From CAYFFZ01 sp049976505 (lineage in GTDB: Archaea; Thermoproteota; Nitrososphaeria; Conexivisphaerales; UBA164): a stretch of DNA of 31,369 nt. Of the stretch, positions 22,314-30,318 are shown piece after piece. The translations under genes were made by a program, and so were the position numbers. The notes under the pieces are model-generated. The model did no database searches and had not been told where the DNA came from. It saw nothing but the letters and a program-made list of their open reading frames with translations. Where the stretch lies: NCBI GenBank assembly GCA_049976505.1, contig JBMFIC010000014.1:1-31369 (forward strand), in the 5' to 3' direction. Each line of letters opens with the position of its first letter. Position 1 is the first letter of the stretch.

Positions 22314-22946
22314 ATGATAACTCCATATTTCATACTGCTCCTCAACTACATAGGGATAATCTCCTTCTCCATCTCAGGCGCCTTAAAGGCGGGGGATAAG
22401 GACATGGACCTCTTCGGGTTCATAGTCCTCGGGTACTCAACTGCCTTGGCGGGCGGAATAATGAGGGACCTTCTTATAGGAAGAATACCTCCCCAGAACA
22501 TAACGTATCTTCCATACCAGCTTGCTGCGATACTTACCGCGGTTGCCATGTTTGCCATCTACGACAGGCTTGATAGGCACAGGGACTTCTTCCTTTATCC
22601 TGACGCCATAGGTCTAGGCACCTTCGCCGCAGTTGGGGCTCAGATAGCCATGAGCAAGGGGTTCAACATACTTGGGGTCATGGCAATGGCATCGATAACC
22701 GCAGCCGGAGGCGGGGTAGTCAGGGACCTTCTGGCGGCTGAAATACCACAGATACTCAGAAAGGAAATATACGCAACCGCTGCGGCTTTTGGTGGGCTCA
22801 TTTACGAGGGACTCTACTATTTGGCGGGCACAGACACGGCGCTTCTGGGAACGGCCCTCATAGTTGCCGGCATAAGGATAGTTTCGCTTTACTTCGGGCT
22901 GGAGCTGCCGCATATAAGGACCAGGCCAAGCAGATCAGCGCAGTGA
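22314..22946 (+). CDS. TRIC-type (UPF0126) trimeric cation channel
   Basis: Seven-helix membrane protein of 210 residues, the prokaryotic relative of animal TRIC potassium channels. Both three-helix repeats show the glycine-rich pattern: ISFSISGALKAGDKDMD then AGGIMRDLLIGRIPP in the first, and GTFAAVGAQIA...G then AGGGVVRDLLAAEIPQ in the second. GG-x-x-RD is the family hallmark. The role in archaea is ion homeostasis by inference. It is close to the convergent TPR gene (20-base gap). Confidence 0.9.
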   Translation: MITPYFILLLNYIGIISFSISGALKAGDKDMDLFGFIVLGYSTALAGGIMRDLLIGRIPPQNITYLPYQLAAILTAVAMFAIYDRLDRHRDFFLYPDAIGLGTFAAVGAQIAMSKGFNILGVMAMASITAAGGGVVRDLLAAEIPQILRKEIYATAAAFGGLIYEGLYYLAGTDTALLGTALIVAGIRIVSLYFGLELPHIRTRPSRSAQ

Positions 22947-22966
22947 TTTTCACTTTTAGAGCGCCA

Positions 22967-23506
22967 TCAGCATCTGCCGGCCGCAGCCCTGCTTGCTGTC
23001 TCCAGGATGCTCTGAAGCCCAAGCGATCTCAGATCGTCCTCGATCTCCCTTAGCATTGAGAGGCCCTCGCAGGCCCGCGGAGGATAGGGCTTTCTGCTGA
23101 TGAGCTGCCTGAACCTTTCAGCGTACTTTTTTGCGATCTCCCTCAACCCAAGCCTCTCCGAGGCCACCGCTGCGCTTTCCCAAGCGTATGCATAATCAGG
23201 GTTCATCTGAATAGCCCTGCTGAAGAGCCTCAGAGCCTCGTTAAGGTCGCCAAGCTTTAGCGCGCACCAACCCTTCCAGAGCGATGAGCTCCAGTCATCC
23301 TCCGAGTAGAGCTCGTATGCCATTCTGTAGGCCTCAGTTGGATTTTTGCCCTGCTCCTCGAGCGCGTTGGCGAGCCCATGCCAAGCTGCCGGATCTTTGC
23401 TGTTACAGTCTTTAAGGTACCTGCGATAGTACTCCTCGGCCAATCCGTACATCGAGAGGCAGATCGATGCCTCAGCAATTATATAATAATCCCTGCAGAC
23501 CTCCAT
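22967..23506 (-). CDS. TPR-repeat protein
   Basis: 179 residues made of tetratricopeptide-like helical pairs. Recognisable units are YGLAEEYYRRYLKDCNSKDP, AAWHGLANALEEQGKNPTEA, SSLWKGWCALKLGDLNEALR and YAYAWESAAVASERLGLREI. TPR proteins are scaffolds for protein-protein contacts. There is no catalytic domain or membrane segment. A TATA-like string at 23530-23540 lies about 29 nt before the ATG. The partner is unknown. The divergent surface-protein gene starts only 65 nt away. Confidence 0.8.
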   Translation of the reverse strand: MEVCRDYYIIAEASICLSMYGLAEEYYRRYLKDCNSKDPAAWHGLANALEEQGKNPTEAYRMAYELYSEDDWSSSLWKGWCALKLGDLNEALRLFSRAIQMNPDYAYAWESAAVASERLGLREIAKKYAERFRQLISRKPYPPRACEGLSMLREIEDDLRSLGLQSILETASRAAAGRC

Positions 23507-23570
23507 CTTTTAGCGCATTGTCGCCATGCCATAAAAACTTTCAGAAATGAGTTTTAAACTACGGAGTGGC

Positions 23571-25250
23571 ATGACATGTCATATGAAGGCCTCACGGCTG
23601 AAAGCAGCCCTTATAGTGGCATTTGCCCTAGGCTTTATCGTGCCACAGCCTGCAGCTGCGCAGGGTACGAGCTACATATTCATTTTGGCGCCACAGTACT
23701 ACCTCTTCACGCCGATCAGCGTTTATACTGGCATGAACGTGACCTTTTTAGTAAGCTCCAACGCGAGCGTTGACGTCTACCTACTGAGCGGAACTCAGCT
23801 TCAGTCCTTTGAGCAGGGATTCATGACAGGCTATATCTATCACGGGAGGGGCTCAAGCGTCACTGGAAACGTTGGGCCTCTGGTCAGGGGAACCTATTAC
23901 CTTCTCATATATAATGACATCCAGAACCTTAGCGCCGAGGTCACCTACAAAGTCTCGACGATCCCTGTCAACATCTACGCAATGCACAGATCGCTTCCAG
24001 CTCCAGTTGGAATAGCTGACTACGGCGTTCTCAACAGATCTGGAGTCCTAGTGCCTTACGTGGAGCGGTTCAGCGAAGTGGTCGGGATGACCACGATCTA
24101 CGCGCTCAGGGCGTACAACTCTACGCCTCCTCCAGGCATATCGCCTTACAGCGCAAGCGTTCAGCTTAACGCGGTCCTGATGGTAAACTACAGCTCGGGC
24201 GTTCAGTATTACTGGCTTCAGAACGTGATCCTCTTCAACACAAACAACGATACCATGCAGCTTCTAAACGATGTATGGAACCTCACATCAAGGAACTCCG
24301 TGCTCTACGCGCACGATATAATCGGAAGGGGGACCCTTAAGCTTGTAGGCCTTGATGATGTGTACCTTTACGGAACGCCCTTCAGGAGCTACACCCTTCC
24401 GCTAACTGCGTATCTGTTCATAAAGGAGAGCTGGACGCCCAGCTCAGTTATGGTAAGTTTTGGATACTCCAATGTGCCCGGCACGGTCAGCTGGTTCAAC
24501 AACGCATCGATCGAGCTTAACGGCATAAGATACGCATCGTTGCTGGTTGATGGCTACAGCATGAATCCCCGTGGCACGTTTATAGATGCCGAGCTGGTCT
24601 TCGGGGGCGGGGGCAACGGAGGTTGGACCTACTTTACCCAGATGAACTCAACTCTCAGCATGTGGTACGTGCTCCCCAACGGATCTGTTCAGAGGCCAAT
24701 TATGCTTTACGGGTTCGGAAGCGATACCGTGGAGCTGGCGGATAACCTTAAGACTGTGTACTCAAACGGGGCGGCAACGGTTACCATTGGAAGCGGAAAC
24801 TTTGAGCCCCTTATGTCGCAGAAAAAGGGCGCCTTTACCGTTAAAGCTGAGGTGTCAACCGGAACTTACTACTATGGACAGCCCGTAAACGTTAGGATCA
24901 GCGCTCTATTTTCCAACGGCGTGGCGCCTTACTCCGTTTATCTCCTGCTCAACGGAACGCCAGTAGGTAACTATACCACGTACCTTGGCTTTCTTAACAG
25001 GACTTTTACCATGCAGGTCCCGCAGAGCGGTACCTATGTGCTGAGGTTAATCTTCACCGATGGCATCAATGAAACATTTACCTCTGGACCCTATTACATA
25101 ACGGTCTCGCAGACCTGGATCGAGGAGAACTACCCGACGATTTACAGCATTATGACATATGCTTCGCTTGGCCTGGCAGCTCTGGGGCTTTACATCTCGT
25201 TTGGCTTCAGGAAAAAGACGCTGAAAAATCATGGCTCATCGCAGAAATAG
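23571..25250 (+). CDS. Secreted protein anchored by a C-terminal membrane helix, family not recognised
   Basis: About 559 residues. An N-terminal signal peptide (SRLKAALIVAFALGFIVP then PAAAQG as cleavage region) is followed by a beta-rich exterior with many N-x-S/T sites. A PKD/Ig-like module lies near the end (KAEVSTGTYYYGQPVNVRIS, YVLRLIFTDG). A single helix near 530-550 (IMTYASLGLAALGLYISF) and a basic cytoplasmic tail (RKKTLKNH) complete it. The orientation is outside-in, like an S-layer-associated or thermopsin-like surface protein, though I see no protease motif. The start is uncertain: ATG 23571 has GGAG five nt before it, ATG 23583 fits a TATA string at 23552-23557, and an ATG at 23547 lies too close to that string. 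Confidence 0.72.
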   Translation: MTCHMKASRLKAALIVAFALGFIVPQPAAAQGTSYIFILAPQYYLFTPISVYTGMNVTFLVSSNASVDVYLLSGTQLQSFEQGFMTGYIYHGRGSSVTGNVGPLVRGTYYLLIYNDIQNLSAEVTYKVSTIPVNIYAMHRSLPAPVGIADYGVLNRSGVLVPYVERFSEVVGMTTIYALRAYNSTPPPGISPYSASVQLNAVLMVNYSSGVQYYWLQNVILFNTNNDTMQLLNDVWNLTSRNSVLYAHDIIGRGTLKLVGLDDVYLYGTPFRSYTLPLTAYLFIKESWTPSSVMVSFGYSNVPGTVSWFNNASIELNGIRYASLLVDGYSMNPRGTFIDAELVFGGGGNGGWTYFTQMNSTLSMWYVLPNGSVQRPIMLYGFGSDTVELADNLKTVYSNGAATVTIGSGNFEPLMSQKKGAFTVKAEVSTGTYYYGQPVNVRISALFSNGVAPYSVYLLLNGTPVGNYTTYLGFLNRTFTMQVPQSGTYVLRLIFTDGINETFTSGPYYITVSQTWIEENYPTIYSIMTYASLGLAALGLYISFGFRKKTLKNHGSSQK

Positions 25251-25265
25251 AGAAGAGTTTTTGGA

Positions 25266-25308
25266 CCTGTTTGCGAAAATTGTCATTCTGGTTCTATATT
25301 GAAACAGG
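25266..25308. repeat. Inverted repeat in the gap before the hypothetical gene at 25351
   Basis: CCTGTTT (25266-25272) and AAACAGG (25302-25308) are exact inverse complements 29 bases apart, just upstream of the TATA box at 25322-25331. They could be two half-sites or a weak hairpin after the upstream gene. Short enough to be chance. Confidence 0.3.
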
Positions 25309-25321
25309 ACTTTGAAAAAAT

Positions 25322-25331
25322 CTTTTAAATA
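25322..25331 (+). promoter_or_regulatory. TATA box of the hypothetical gene at 25351
   Basis: CTTTTAAATA is centred 24 nt before the ATG at 25351, a leaderless spacing. Confidence 0.5.
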
Positions 25332-25350
25332 ATTAATCAAAAATAAAATT

Positions 25351-25971
25351 ATGAGCGTTTCCAGCCGCGCATCCCTCGAAGAGGAGATATATCTCAGATC
25401 GCTCACGGGCTATCTCGTTGGAAGCCGCCTTTTCGTGGGCTTCAGAAAGGTGGCAGTCATAGCTGTTCCTGACCGTATATGCTCGGCTATGGCCGCTGCT
25501 GCCCTTGCATCGTATGAAGCAGCGGGCAACTACAGGGACGGGGCAGGAGCAGTTTTCACGTATGAACAGAGAAAGGAGGGCGATGTGGCTAAAAAAGTGG
25601 TTGAGAGCGGGGCAGATGCTGTTTATCTCTCTTTTGGCGGCGAACAGAAGATGTCGGACGTAAACAGCATGGTCACGAAAATCATCAACGCTCTTAAAGA
25701 AGCAGGATACAGGGGCGCGCTCCTCATACACGTCAGGGCATGGCTTGCCAGCAAACAGCTTTCCACAGTGATCTCCAGACCGGAAACCCTCAAGTACCTG
25801 CAGAGCCTGCGCGAGATAAGGGTCTTCACGGCGGACGCCAACGCTAGGAAGTTCTACTTCAACAGGGTCAGGCTGGACGAGAGCGGCGCAAAGCTGGAGA
25901 AATACGATGAGGTGGAGATAACTCAGGAGCACGCCAACCTGCTTAAGATCTCATTGCCTCCGCCCGAATAG
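25351..25971 (+). CDS. Hypothetical protein, 206 residues
   Basis: Family not recognised. It looks like a soluble alpha/beta protein with Rossmann-like alternation: VAVIAVPDRICSAMAAAALAS, GAVFTYEQRKEGDVAKKVV, ADAVYLSFGG, GYRGALLIHVRAWLA and REIRVFTADANARKF. The first element (strand, then D-R-x-C-S then an alanine-rich helix) recalls DHH-like or CDC45-like domains, in which a strand is followed by D and small residues and then a helix; DHH motifs themselves are absent. A TATA box at normal spacing and the intact frame support a real gene. It stands alone between a surface-protein gene and the tRNA. Confidence 0.7.
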   Translation: MSVSSRASLEEEIYLRSLTGYLVGSRLFVGFRKVAVIAVPDRICSAMAAAALASYEAAGNYRDGAGAVFTYEQRKEGDVAKKVVESGADAVYLSFGGEQKMSDVNSMVTKIINALKEAGYRGALLIHVRAWLASKQLSTVISRPETLKYLQSLREIRVFTADANARKFYFNRVRLDESGAKLEKYDEVEITQEHANLLKISLPPPE

Positions 25972-25988
25972 ATCAAATGCTTTGGCGT

Positions 25989-26024
25989 TATTTTATATAA
26001 TTTTATTTTTCTATTTCTATTTCT
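25989..26024 (+). terminator. T-rich transcription stop after the hypothetical gene at 25351
   Basis: Starting about 18 bases after the stop codon, the coding strand is dominated by T-runs (TTTTATATAATTTTATTTTT, then three copies of CTATTT/TATTTC). Archaeal RNA polymerase stops at such T-tracts without needing a hairpin. Confidence 0.5.
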
Positions 26025-26090
26025 GATCTCCTCCAAGTACTGAAGGGCTAGGCTTGCCGTTCGTTGGTCAAGCTGCTGATCCAAACCTGC

Positions 26091-26116
26091 AAAAAGTATT
26101 TAGCCGACTTATAATT
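26091..26116 (+). promoter_or_regulatory. Promoter region of tRNA-Leu
   Basis: AAAAAGTATTTAG (26091-26103) is centred about 30 nt before the tRNA, and CTTATAAT (26109-26116) follows. The first has the better spacing for a start just upstream of the mature 5' end. Confidence 0.4.
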
Positions 26117-26127
26117 TCAGTATTGTT

Positions 26128-26212
26128 GCGGGGGTCGCCTAGCCTGGTCAATGGCGCGAGGCTCAGAACCTCGTCCCGTTGGGGTGCGTGGGTTCAAATC
26201 CCACCCCCCGCA
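26128..26212 (+). tRNA. tRNA-Leu (anticodon CAG)
   Basis: The 85-nt cloverleaf was folded by eye. Acceptor GCGGGGG (26128-26134) pairs with CCCCCGC (26205-26211), discriminator A at 26212. The D-arm contains GGTCAATGGC. The anticodon stem CGAGG/CCTCG has a seven-base loop CTCAGAA, giving anticodon CAG at 26164-26166. A long variable arm with a CCC/GGG-type stem (GTCCCGTTGGGGTGC) is the leucine class mark. T-arm GTGGG-TTCAAAT-CCCAC. No intron, and the 3' CCA is not encoded. Confidence 0.96.
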
Positions 26213-26295
26213 TATTTTCTGCATAACCCCTTAGAAAAATGCAAGGCGATTACATTTTAATAAGGATATATTGGCGTTATATCTAGGTGTTATAG

Positions 26296-27360
26296 TTGAA
26301 AATACTTGAGGTTGATGAAAGGCAGAGGCTGATCAGGATCAGGGTGGACAACGAGGATGACCTCTGGGAGCTCTATAACCTGCTTTACTCTGGGGACATA
26401 GTTATAGGAAGGACGACACGGGAGGTGAAGACCCAGACTTCCAGCTGGAGAAGGCCAGTTACGCTGAGCCTTAAGGTGGAGTGGGCTGAAATGCAGCCAA
26501 TGACCAACAGACTGAGGATACACGGAATAGTCCTGGAGTCACCGGAGGACCTTGAAATAAAGGGAAAACACCACACCATAGTGCTGGAGCCCGGCAGCAT
26601 TATAACTCTTCTGAAGCCAGAGAGCTGGATCGAGCTTGATCTGAAGAGGCTTAGGACTGCCGAGCAGAGGACAGTTTATAACGCCTTGATAGCCTCGATT
26701 GACAGCGAGGACTTTGCGGTTGCAAGGATAACCAACTCTGGCATTCAGCTGCTGTACGAGGAGAAGGTGGAGCTCAGGATAAAGAACAGGGAGGGATCCC
26801 AGGACATCGAGAGCAGGGAGCTTAAAAGGATAGGCGAGTCCCTGAAGGGGCTCGTTCAGGAGATCAGGCCGCAGATCCTTATAATTTCTGGGCCATCCAT
26901 TTACCTGGAGAAGCTGAGGAAGGCAGTTAAGGAGAAGATCGGCGAAATTCGTGTAATAGGTATTGAGACATCCTACGGAGGTTATCCTGGCATTAGAGAG
27001 GCCCTGAGCAAGGAAGCGTTGAGGGATGCGCTTAAAGAGAGCGAGGCTTACCAGGAGCAGGAGCTCATGGAGGAGTTCCTCGCCAGAATTGGAAGGGATG
27101 AGCCCGTGGCGTATGGCTTGGAACCGGTGGAACGGGCATCCGAGATTGGTGCCGTGGAAACCCTCCTGATTGAAAGGGATTTGATGGCAGATCCCGTGAT
27201 ACGCGAAAGGGTCGTAAAGATAGTCGAAAGGGTTCTCAGCTCCAGGGGCAGGGTAAAGGTTTTCACCAGCAACGATGAGGCAAGGATCTGGCTGAAGAAC
27301 ATGGGAGGAATAGCTGCCTTTCTCAGATACAGGGTGGATCAGGGCAGCCATCAATTTTAA
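26296..27360 (+). CDS. pelA: Pelota (Dom34) ribosome-rescue factor
   Basis: Recognises stalled ribosomes with an empty A site and, with ABCE1, splits them. 354 residues, the archaeal norm. The N-terminal Sm-like domain includes DNEDDLWELYNLLYSGDIV, RTTREVKT and IHGIVLES. The central eRF1_2 domain starts near DFAVARITNSGIQLLYEEKV and the C-terminal eRF1_3 domain ends EARIWLKNMGGIAAFLRY. As expected for Pelota, no GGQ motif of release factors is present. The start is TTG at 26296, with AGGTG six nt before it (26285-26289). The lipid-kinase gene starts 30 bases downstream and may be co-transcribed. Confidence 0.95.
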   Translation: MKILEVDERQRLIRIRVDNEDDLWELYNLLYSGDIVIGRTTREVKTQTSSWRRPVTLSLKVEWAEMQPMTNRLRIHGIVLESPEDLEIKGKHHTIVLEPGSIITLLKPESWIELDLKRLRTAEQRTVYNALIASIDSEDFAVARITNSGIQLLYEEKVELRIKNREGSQDIESRELKRIGESLKGLVQEIRPQILIISGPSIYLEKLRKAVKEKIGEIRVIGIETSYGGYPGIREALSKEALRDALKESEAYQEQELMEEFLARIGRDEPVAYGLEPVERASEIGAVETLLIERDLMADPVIRERVVKIVERVLSSRGRVKVFTSNDEARIWLKNMGGIAAFLRYRVDQGSHQF

Positions 27361-27390
27361 TAAGGAGGCCCTCGAAAGGAAGCTTAACGC

Positions 27391-28266
27391 TTGAGGGCGC
27401 TGGCCGTAATTAACAGGAGAGCCGGCGGGTTTGCGGAGGAGAAGCTAAGGACCATTGAAAGAGCTCTTACACTGCACAGGATCTACCTTGATGAGCCAGA
27501 ATCCAGCAGGATCGTTGATGAATCTTTAGCTGAAAGCGAGCTCGTTCTAAGCTGCGGTGGAGACGGCACATTCAACTATCTTGCGGAGAGGGTTCTCGCG
27601 ACCAATGCCAGCGCGCTTCTTGCGTACTGCCCATTCGGGACAGGAAACGATCTGGGAAGGTCGATAGGAATAAGAAGCCTGGATCAGCTGCTGAGCTCGA
27701 TAAAGAAGTTCAACCTAAAAAGAATAGACGTAATCCGGCTTTTAAAGGTAGACAGAGTCAGGTACGTGGTTAATGCGCTAGATTTTGGGGTAGGACCTGA
27801 GATAAGCAGGTTCCTTGAAGAGCACAGGGGACTGAGCTGGATCTCTATATTTATCGCGCTTCCTCTCAAGCTGCTCCCTGCATCAAGCTTCTCCGTGAAC
27901 GTAAAGTGCGATGGCGAATATTACAGATTCAGAACCATTGAAACAATCGTGGGCAATGGCAGGTATCTTGGAAGGGGAATAAAGGTGGCCCCTCATTCTT
28001 ATCTGAACGACGGCCTCATGGAAATCTACGTGATCAACCCATACAGCGGGCCCTCGGCCTTTATGAAGCTGAAAACCATATACGATGGCAGCTTTGTGAA
28101 AAGGGGGCACGCATTTTTCAGATCGTGCAGAAGGGCTGAGATCCTTGCAGATAGGGATACGTTTGAAGTTGATGGAGAGCTTGAGAGCGGGAACAATATT
28201 GTGCTGGAGGTTTATGAAAGAAAGCTGGGCGTGCTGGTTGGGGATCATCCTGAAGCGGTCCTGTGA
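27391..28266 (+). CDS. Diacylglycerol-kinase-like lipid/NAD kinase-fold protein
   Basis: 291 residues. The ATP-binding CGGDGTFNYLAE (GGDGT at 56-60) and PFGTGNDLGRSIG (81-93) motifs define the DAGK catalytic family (YegS/DgkB/LCB5-like). The second domain has NALDFGVGPEIS, VGNGRYLGRGIKVAPHSYLNDG and DGELESG near the end, which complete the fold. Members phosphorylate diacylglycerol, sphingoid bases or, in archaea, isoprenoid lipids or alcohols; the substrate is inferred only as a lipid. The start is TTG at 27391, preceded by AAAGGAAG 8-15 bases upstream. It overlaps the convergent cysteine desulfidase gene by 22 nt. Confidence 0.9.
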   Translation: MRALAVINRRAGGFAEEKLRTIERALTLHRIYLDEPESSRIVDESLAESELVLSCGGDGTFNYLAERVLATNASALLAYCPFGTGNDLGRSIGIRSLDQLLSSIKKFNLKRIDVIRLLKVDRVRYVVNALDFGVGPEISRFLEEHRGLSWISIFIALPLKLLPASSFSVNVKCDGEYYRFRTIETIVGNGRYLGRGIKVAPHSYLNDGLMEIYVINPYSGPSAFMKLKTIYDGSFVKRGHAFFRSCRRAEILADRDTFEVDGELESGNNIVLEVYERKLGVLVGDHPEAVL

Positions 28267-29543
28267 AGGCCGCTGGCTGTGTGATAAAGGCTGAGGTCAA
28301 CGTATGGAAGCTTTCTTGCAAAGACCCTTACGAGCGATTCGTTAATCAGTCCGATGGATGCTTTCTCTATGCTTCTGTAGTTCTCGAGGACCTCGTCTAG
28401 ATCACTTCCAGAGAGGCCCTCGTTTTTGAGCACTGTCCTTCCTGCAGCCGCTAAGTTGGCTGCCCTGAATGCGGTTTCAACGCCAGTCGAAGTCTTGAGC
28501 GAACATGATGGCTTTGCGCCGTCGCAGAAAACTCCTCCTAATGATATAATATGATTTATGGCAGCTCTCATGGCCGCGCCAATGTCCCTACCGGAGAGCA
28601 TGTATGCCAGTCCAGCTGCAAGACCAGCTCCGCCCTTGAGCCCAACACTGCAGAAGGGTGATATATATCCAAGGTAACCCGTCGTGTAAATTGTCGTGAG
28701 CCAGCTCACCATAACCGATGCCGTTATTATTTCATCATTATATCCCTTCTCCTTTCCGTAGACGTATATAGGGAGGGTTGAAGTTATCCCCTGATTTCCG
28801 GAGCCAGCCACTGCCATTGCTGGGAGAAGAGAGCCTGACATCCTTGCCTCCACGGCTGCGGAAGCTAGCTTGATGGCCCTCTCCCGCGGAGACCCTTCTG
28901 GCAGGCTCCCGGAGTACCCTCTGTAGTTGTTCCTAAGACCGTCCTCAGCCAGAGCCATGTCAATTCTTGAGGATTCGTGGACGAGCTCCATGAGCCTTCG
29001 CGATGAGCTGAGGCTCTCAGCGTACGCAAGAACATCTTCAAATCCAATGATCGGCCTTCCATTCTGAAAGAGCCTCTCCAGGGGTATATCGCCCCTGTTC
29101 TGCCTGGTATACTCTATGGCCTCCCTTATGGAGCTGAAGGAAGGACCAACGTAGGCCACCCGGTCGTGCTTGGAGGATATCAATGAGGCCTCTCCGTTAG
29201 TTGTCACGTAGATGAATATGTCCTCCATTTTCAGAGGATAAACTACAAGATCAAGCGGGCCTTCGTAGCGTTTTCTGCTGAAGGCAAGCGTCTGCAGGCC
29301 TCTGGGCTCCGAGGTTATAGCCCTCCTTACTGCCTCCTCTATGCCTGAGCCGCCACCAGGAACGCCAGCTGATACGGCGTTTTTGAACGTTCCCTCGTCC
29401 ACGTAAATCCTCACACGGTAAGGCTCCCCTGATCCATGGGCAGCGAGTGCAACCCCAAGAGCTATTGATGCTATCTCCGTGCATCCGGCTGAGGGCATCA
29501 CTTCGCTGGAGACTACTTCACTTAAACATTCGTCGCACTCCAT
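28245..29543 (-). CDS. L-cysteine desulfidase (CyuA/UPF0597 serine-dehydratase-like)
   Basis: Breaks L-cysteine into sulfide, ammonia and pyruvate using an oxygen-sensitive [4Fe-4S] cluster, as shown for M. jannaschii MJ1025. 432 residues from the chosen start. Probable cluster cysteines are C21 (VMPSAGCTEIA), the one in SPFCSVGLKGGAG, and the pair in VFCDGAKPSCSLKTSTG. The N-terminal domain includes VSAGVPGGGSGI. The reading frame is open to 29732, but ATG 29543 is taken as the start. It has a TATA box 25 nt upstream (29565-29572), matches the family's N-terminus, and avoids running into the divergent upp gene. Serine deaminase activity is the main alternative. Confidence 0.9.
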   Translation of the reverse strand: MECDECLSEVVSSEVMPSAGCTEIASIALGVALAAHGSGEPYRVRIYVDEGTFKNAVSAGVPGGGSGIEEAVRRAITSEPRGLQTLAFSRKRYEGPLDLVVYPLKMEDIFIYVTTNGEASLISSKHDRVAYVGPSFSSIREAIEYTRQNRGDIPLERLFQNGRPIIGFEDVLAYAESLSSSRRLMELVHESSRIDMALAEDGLRNNYRGYSGSLPEGSPRERAIKLASAAVEARMSGSLLPAMAVAGSGNQGITSTLPIYVYGKEKGYNDEIITASVMVSWLTTIYTTGYLGYISPFCSVGLKGGAGLAAGLAYMLSGRDIGAAMRAAINHIISLGGVFCDGAKPSCSLKTSTGVETAFRAANLAAAGRTVLKNEGLSGSDLDEVLENYRSIEKASIGLINESLVRVFARKLPYVDLSLYHTASGLHRTASG

Positions 29544-29564
29544 AAGTGCGCCAGCTTTCTGAAG

Positions 29565-29606
29565 CTTATAACGTTTGCTTCGCTTGTTTTCAAAAGGCTT
29601 AAAGGA
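29565..29606. promoter_or_regulatory. Divergent promoters of cysteine desulfidase and upp
   Basis: Reverse-strand GTTATAAG (29565-29572) is 25 nt from the ATG at 29543. Forward-strand GGCTTAAAGG (29596-29605) is about 28 nt from the ATG at 29629. The two cores are about 30 nt apart in an 85-base gap. Confidence 0.5.
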
Positions 29607-29628
29607 TTGAGCGCACGAAAAATCTTGA

Positions 29629-30291
29629 ATGAGCGATAACGTGATAGTCATAAAGCACAACATGGCACAGGCCATCCTGACAAGGCTGAGGGACAGAAAC
29701 ACTGGGCAGGTTGAGTTCAGAAGCGGGCTCATCGCCCTGGGAAGGATAATTGGTTATGAAATAGTGAACGAGCTTGAGGCTGAGCCGATTGAGGTCGAGA
29801 CTCCGCTTGGCGTCAGAGCAATGGGCATCAGAATACCGGACCTCGATCGCGTGGTGATAGTTCAGATCCTTAGGGCTGCAATGCCGCTAGCCCAGGGCCT
29901 CGTTGAAATATTCAGCAACGCAAGGGTTGGAGTCGTCAGCGCAAAGAGGGTTGAGAGCTCGCACGTTCCGGGATCCCTAGAATTCGAGGTGGATGTGGAT
30001 TATATAAGGGTGCCGAGGATAAGAAGCGATGACGTCCTGATTGTAGCCGATCCGATGCTGGCCACGGGTTCAACTATTGTGGCTGTTCTGGACAAAATCC
30101 TTACTTATGGATCTCCCAAGAGAACCATAATAGCCTCCGTCATAGGCACTGAGTACGGCATAAGGAAGGTCAGGGAGAGGTTTCCATACGTAAAAATATA
30201 CACTGTAGCGCTGGACCCGGCCCTTAATGAAATGGGATACATAGTGCCTGGGCTTGGAGACGCTGGAGATAGAGCCTTTGGAAGCGAATAA
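29629..30291 (+). CDS. upp: Uracil phosphoribosyltransferase
   Basis: Makes UMP from uracil and PRPP. 220 residues. The PRPP loop VLIVADPMLATGST (about 134-147), the upstream ILRAAMPLAQGL flap region and the uracil-binding C-terminus GYIVPGLGDAGDRAFG are all present and canonical. It is a single gene facing away from cysteine desulfidase, and completes a salvage set with the deaminase and phosphorylase in the window. Confidence 0.97.
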   Translation: MSDNVIVIKHNMAQAILTRLRDRNTGQVEFRSGLIALGRIIGYEIVNELEAEPIEVETPLGVRAMGIRIPDLDRVVIVQILRAAMPLAQGLVEIFSNARVGVVSAKRVESSHVPGSLEFEVDVDYIRVPRIRSDDVLIVADPMLATGSTIVAVLDKILTYGSPKRTIIASVIGTEYGIRKVRERFPYVKIYTVALDPALNEMGYIVPGLGDAGDRAFGSE

Positions 30292-30318
30292 ATAAAAATT
30301 GAAAGCAATAAATTTTGT

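Noticed and set aside
25333..25932. 199-codon reverse-strand open frame across the gene at 25351
   Set aside because: It is cysteine-rich and antisense, and it covers the promoter of the forward gene; the forward frame has the better-placed TATA box and a protein-like composition.
26040..26090. Possible C/D box or other small RNA upstream of tRNA-Leu
   Set aside because: CTGA-like strings occur (for example GCTGAT near 26075), but I could not find a matching C box and D'/C' pair with sensible spacing.
29544..29732. In-frame N-terminal extension of cysteine desulfidase to 29732
   Set aside because: It would overlap the start of upp on the other strand. It contains unrelated sequence and lacks a promoter at the right distance, whereas ATG 29543 has a TATA box 25 nt upstream and matches the family N-terminus.
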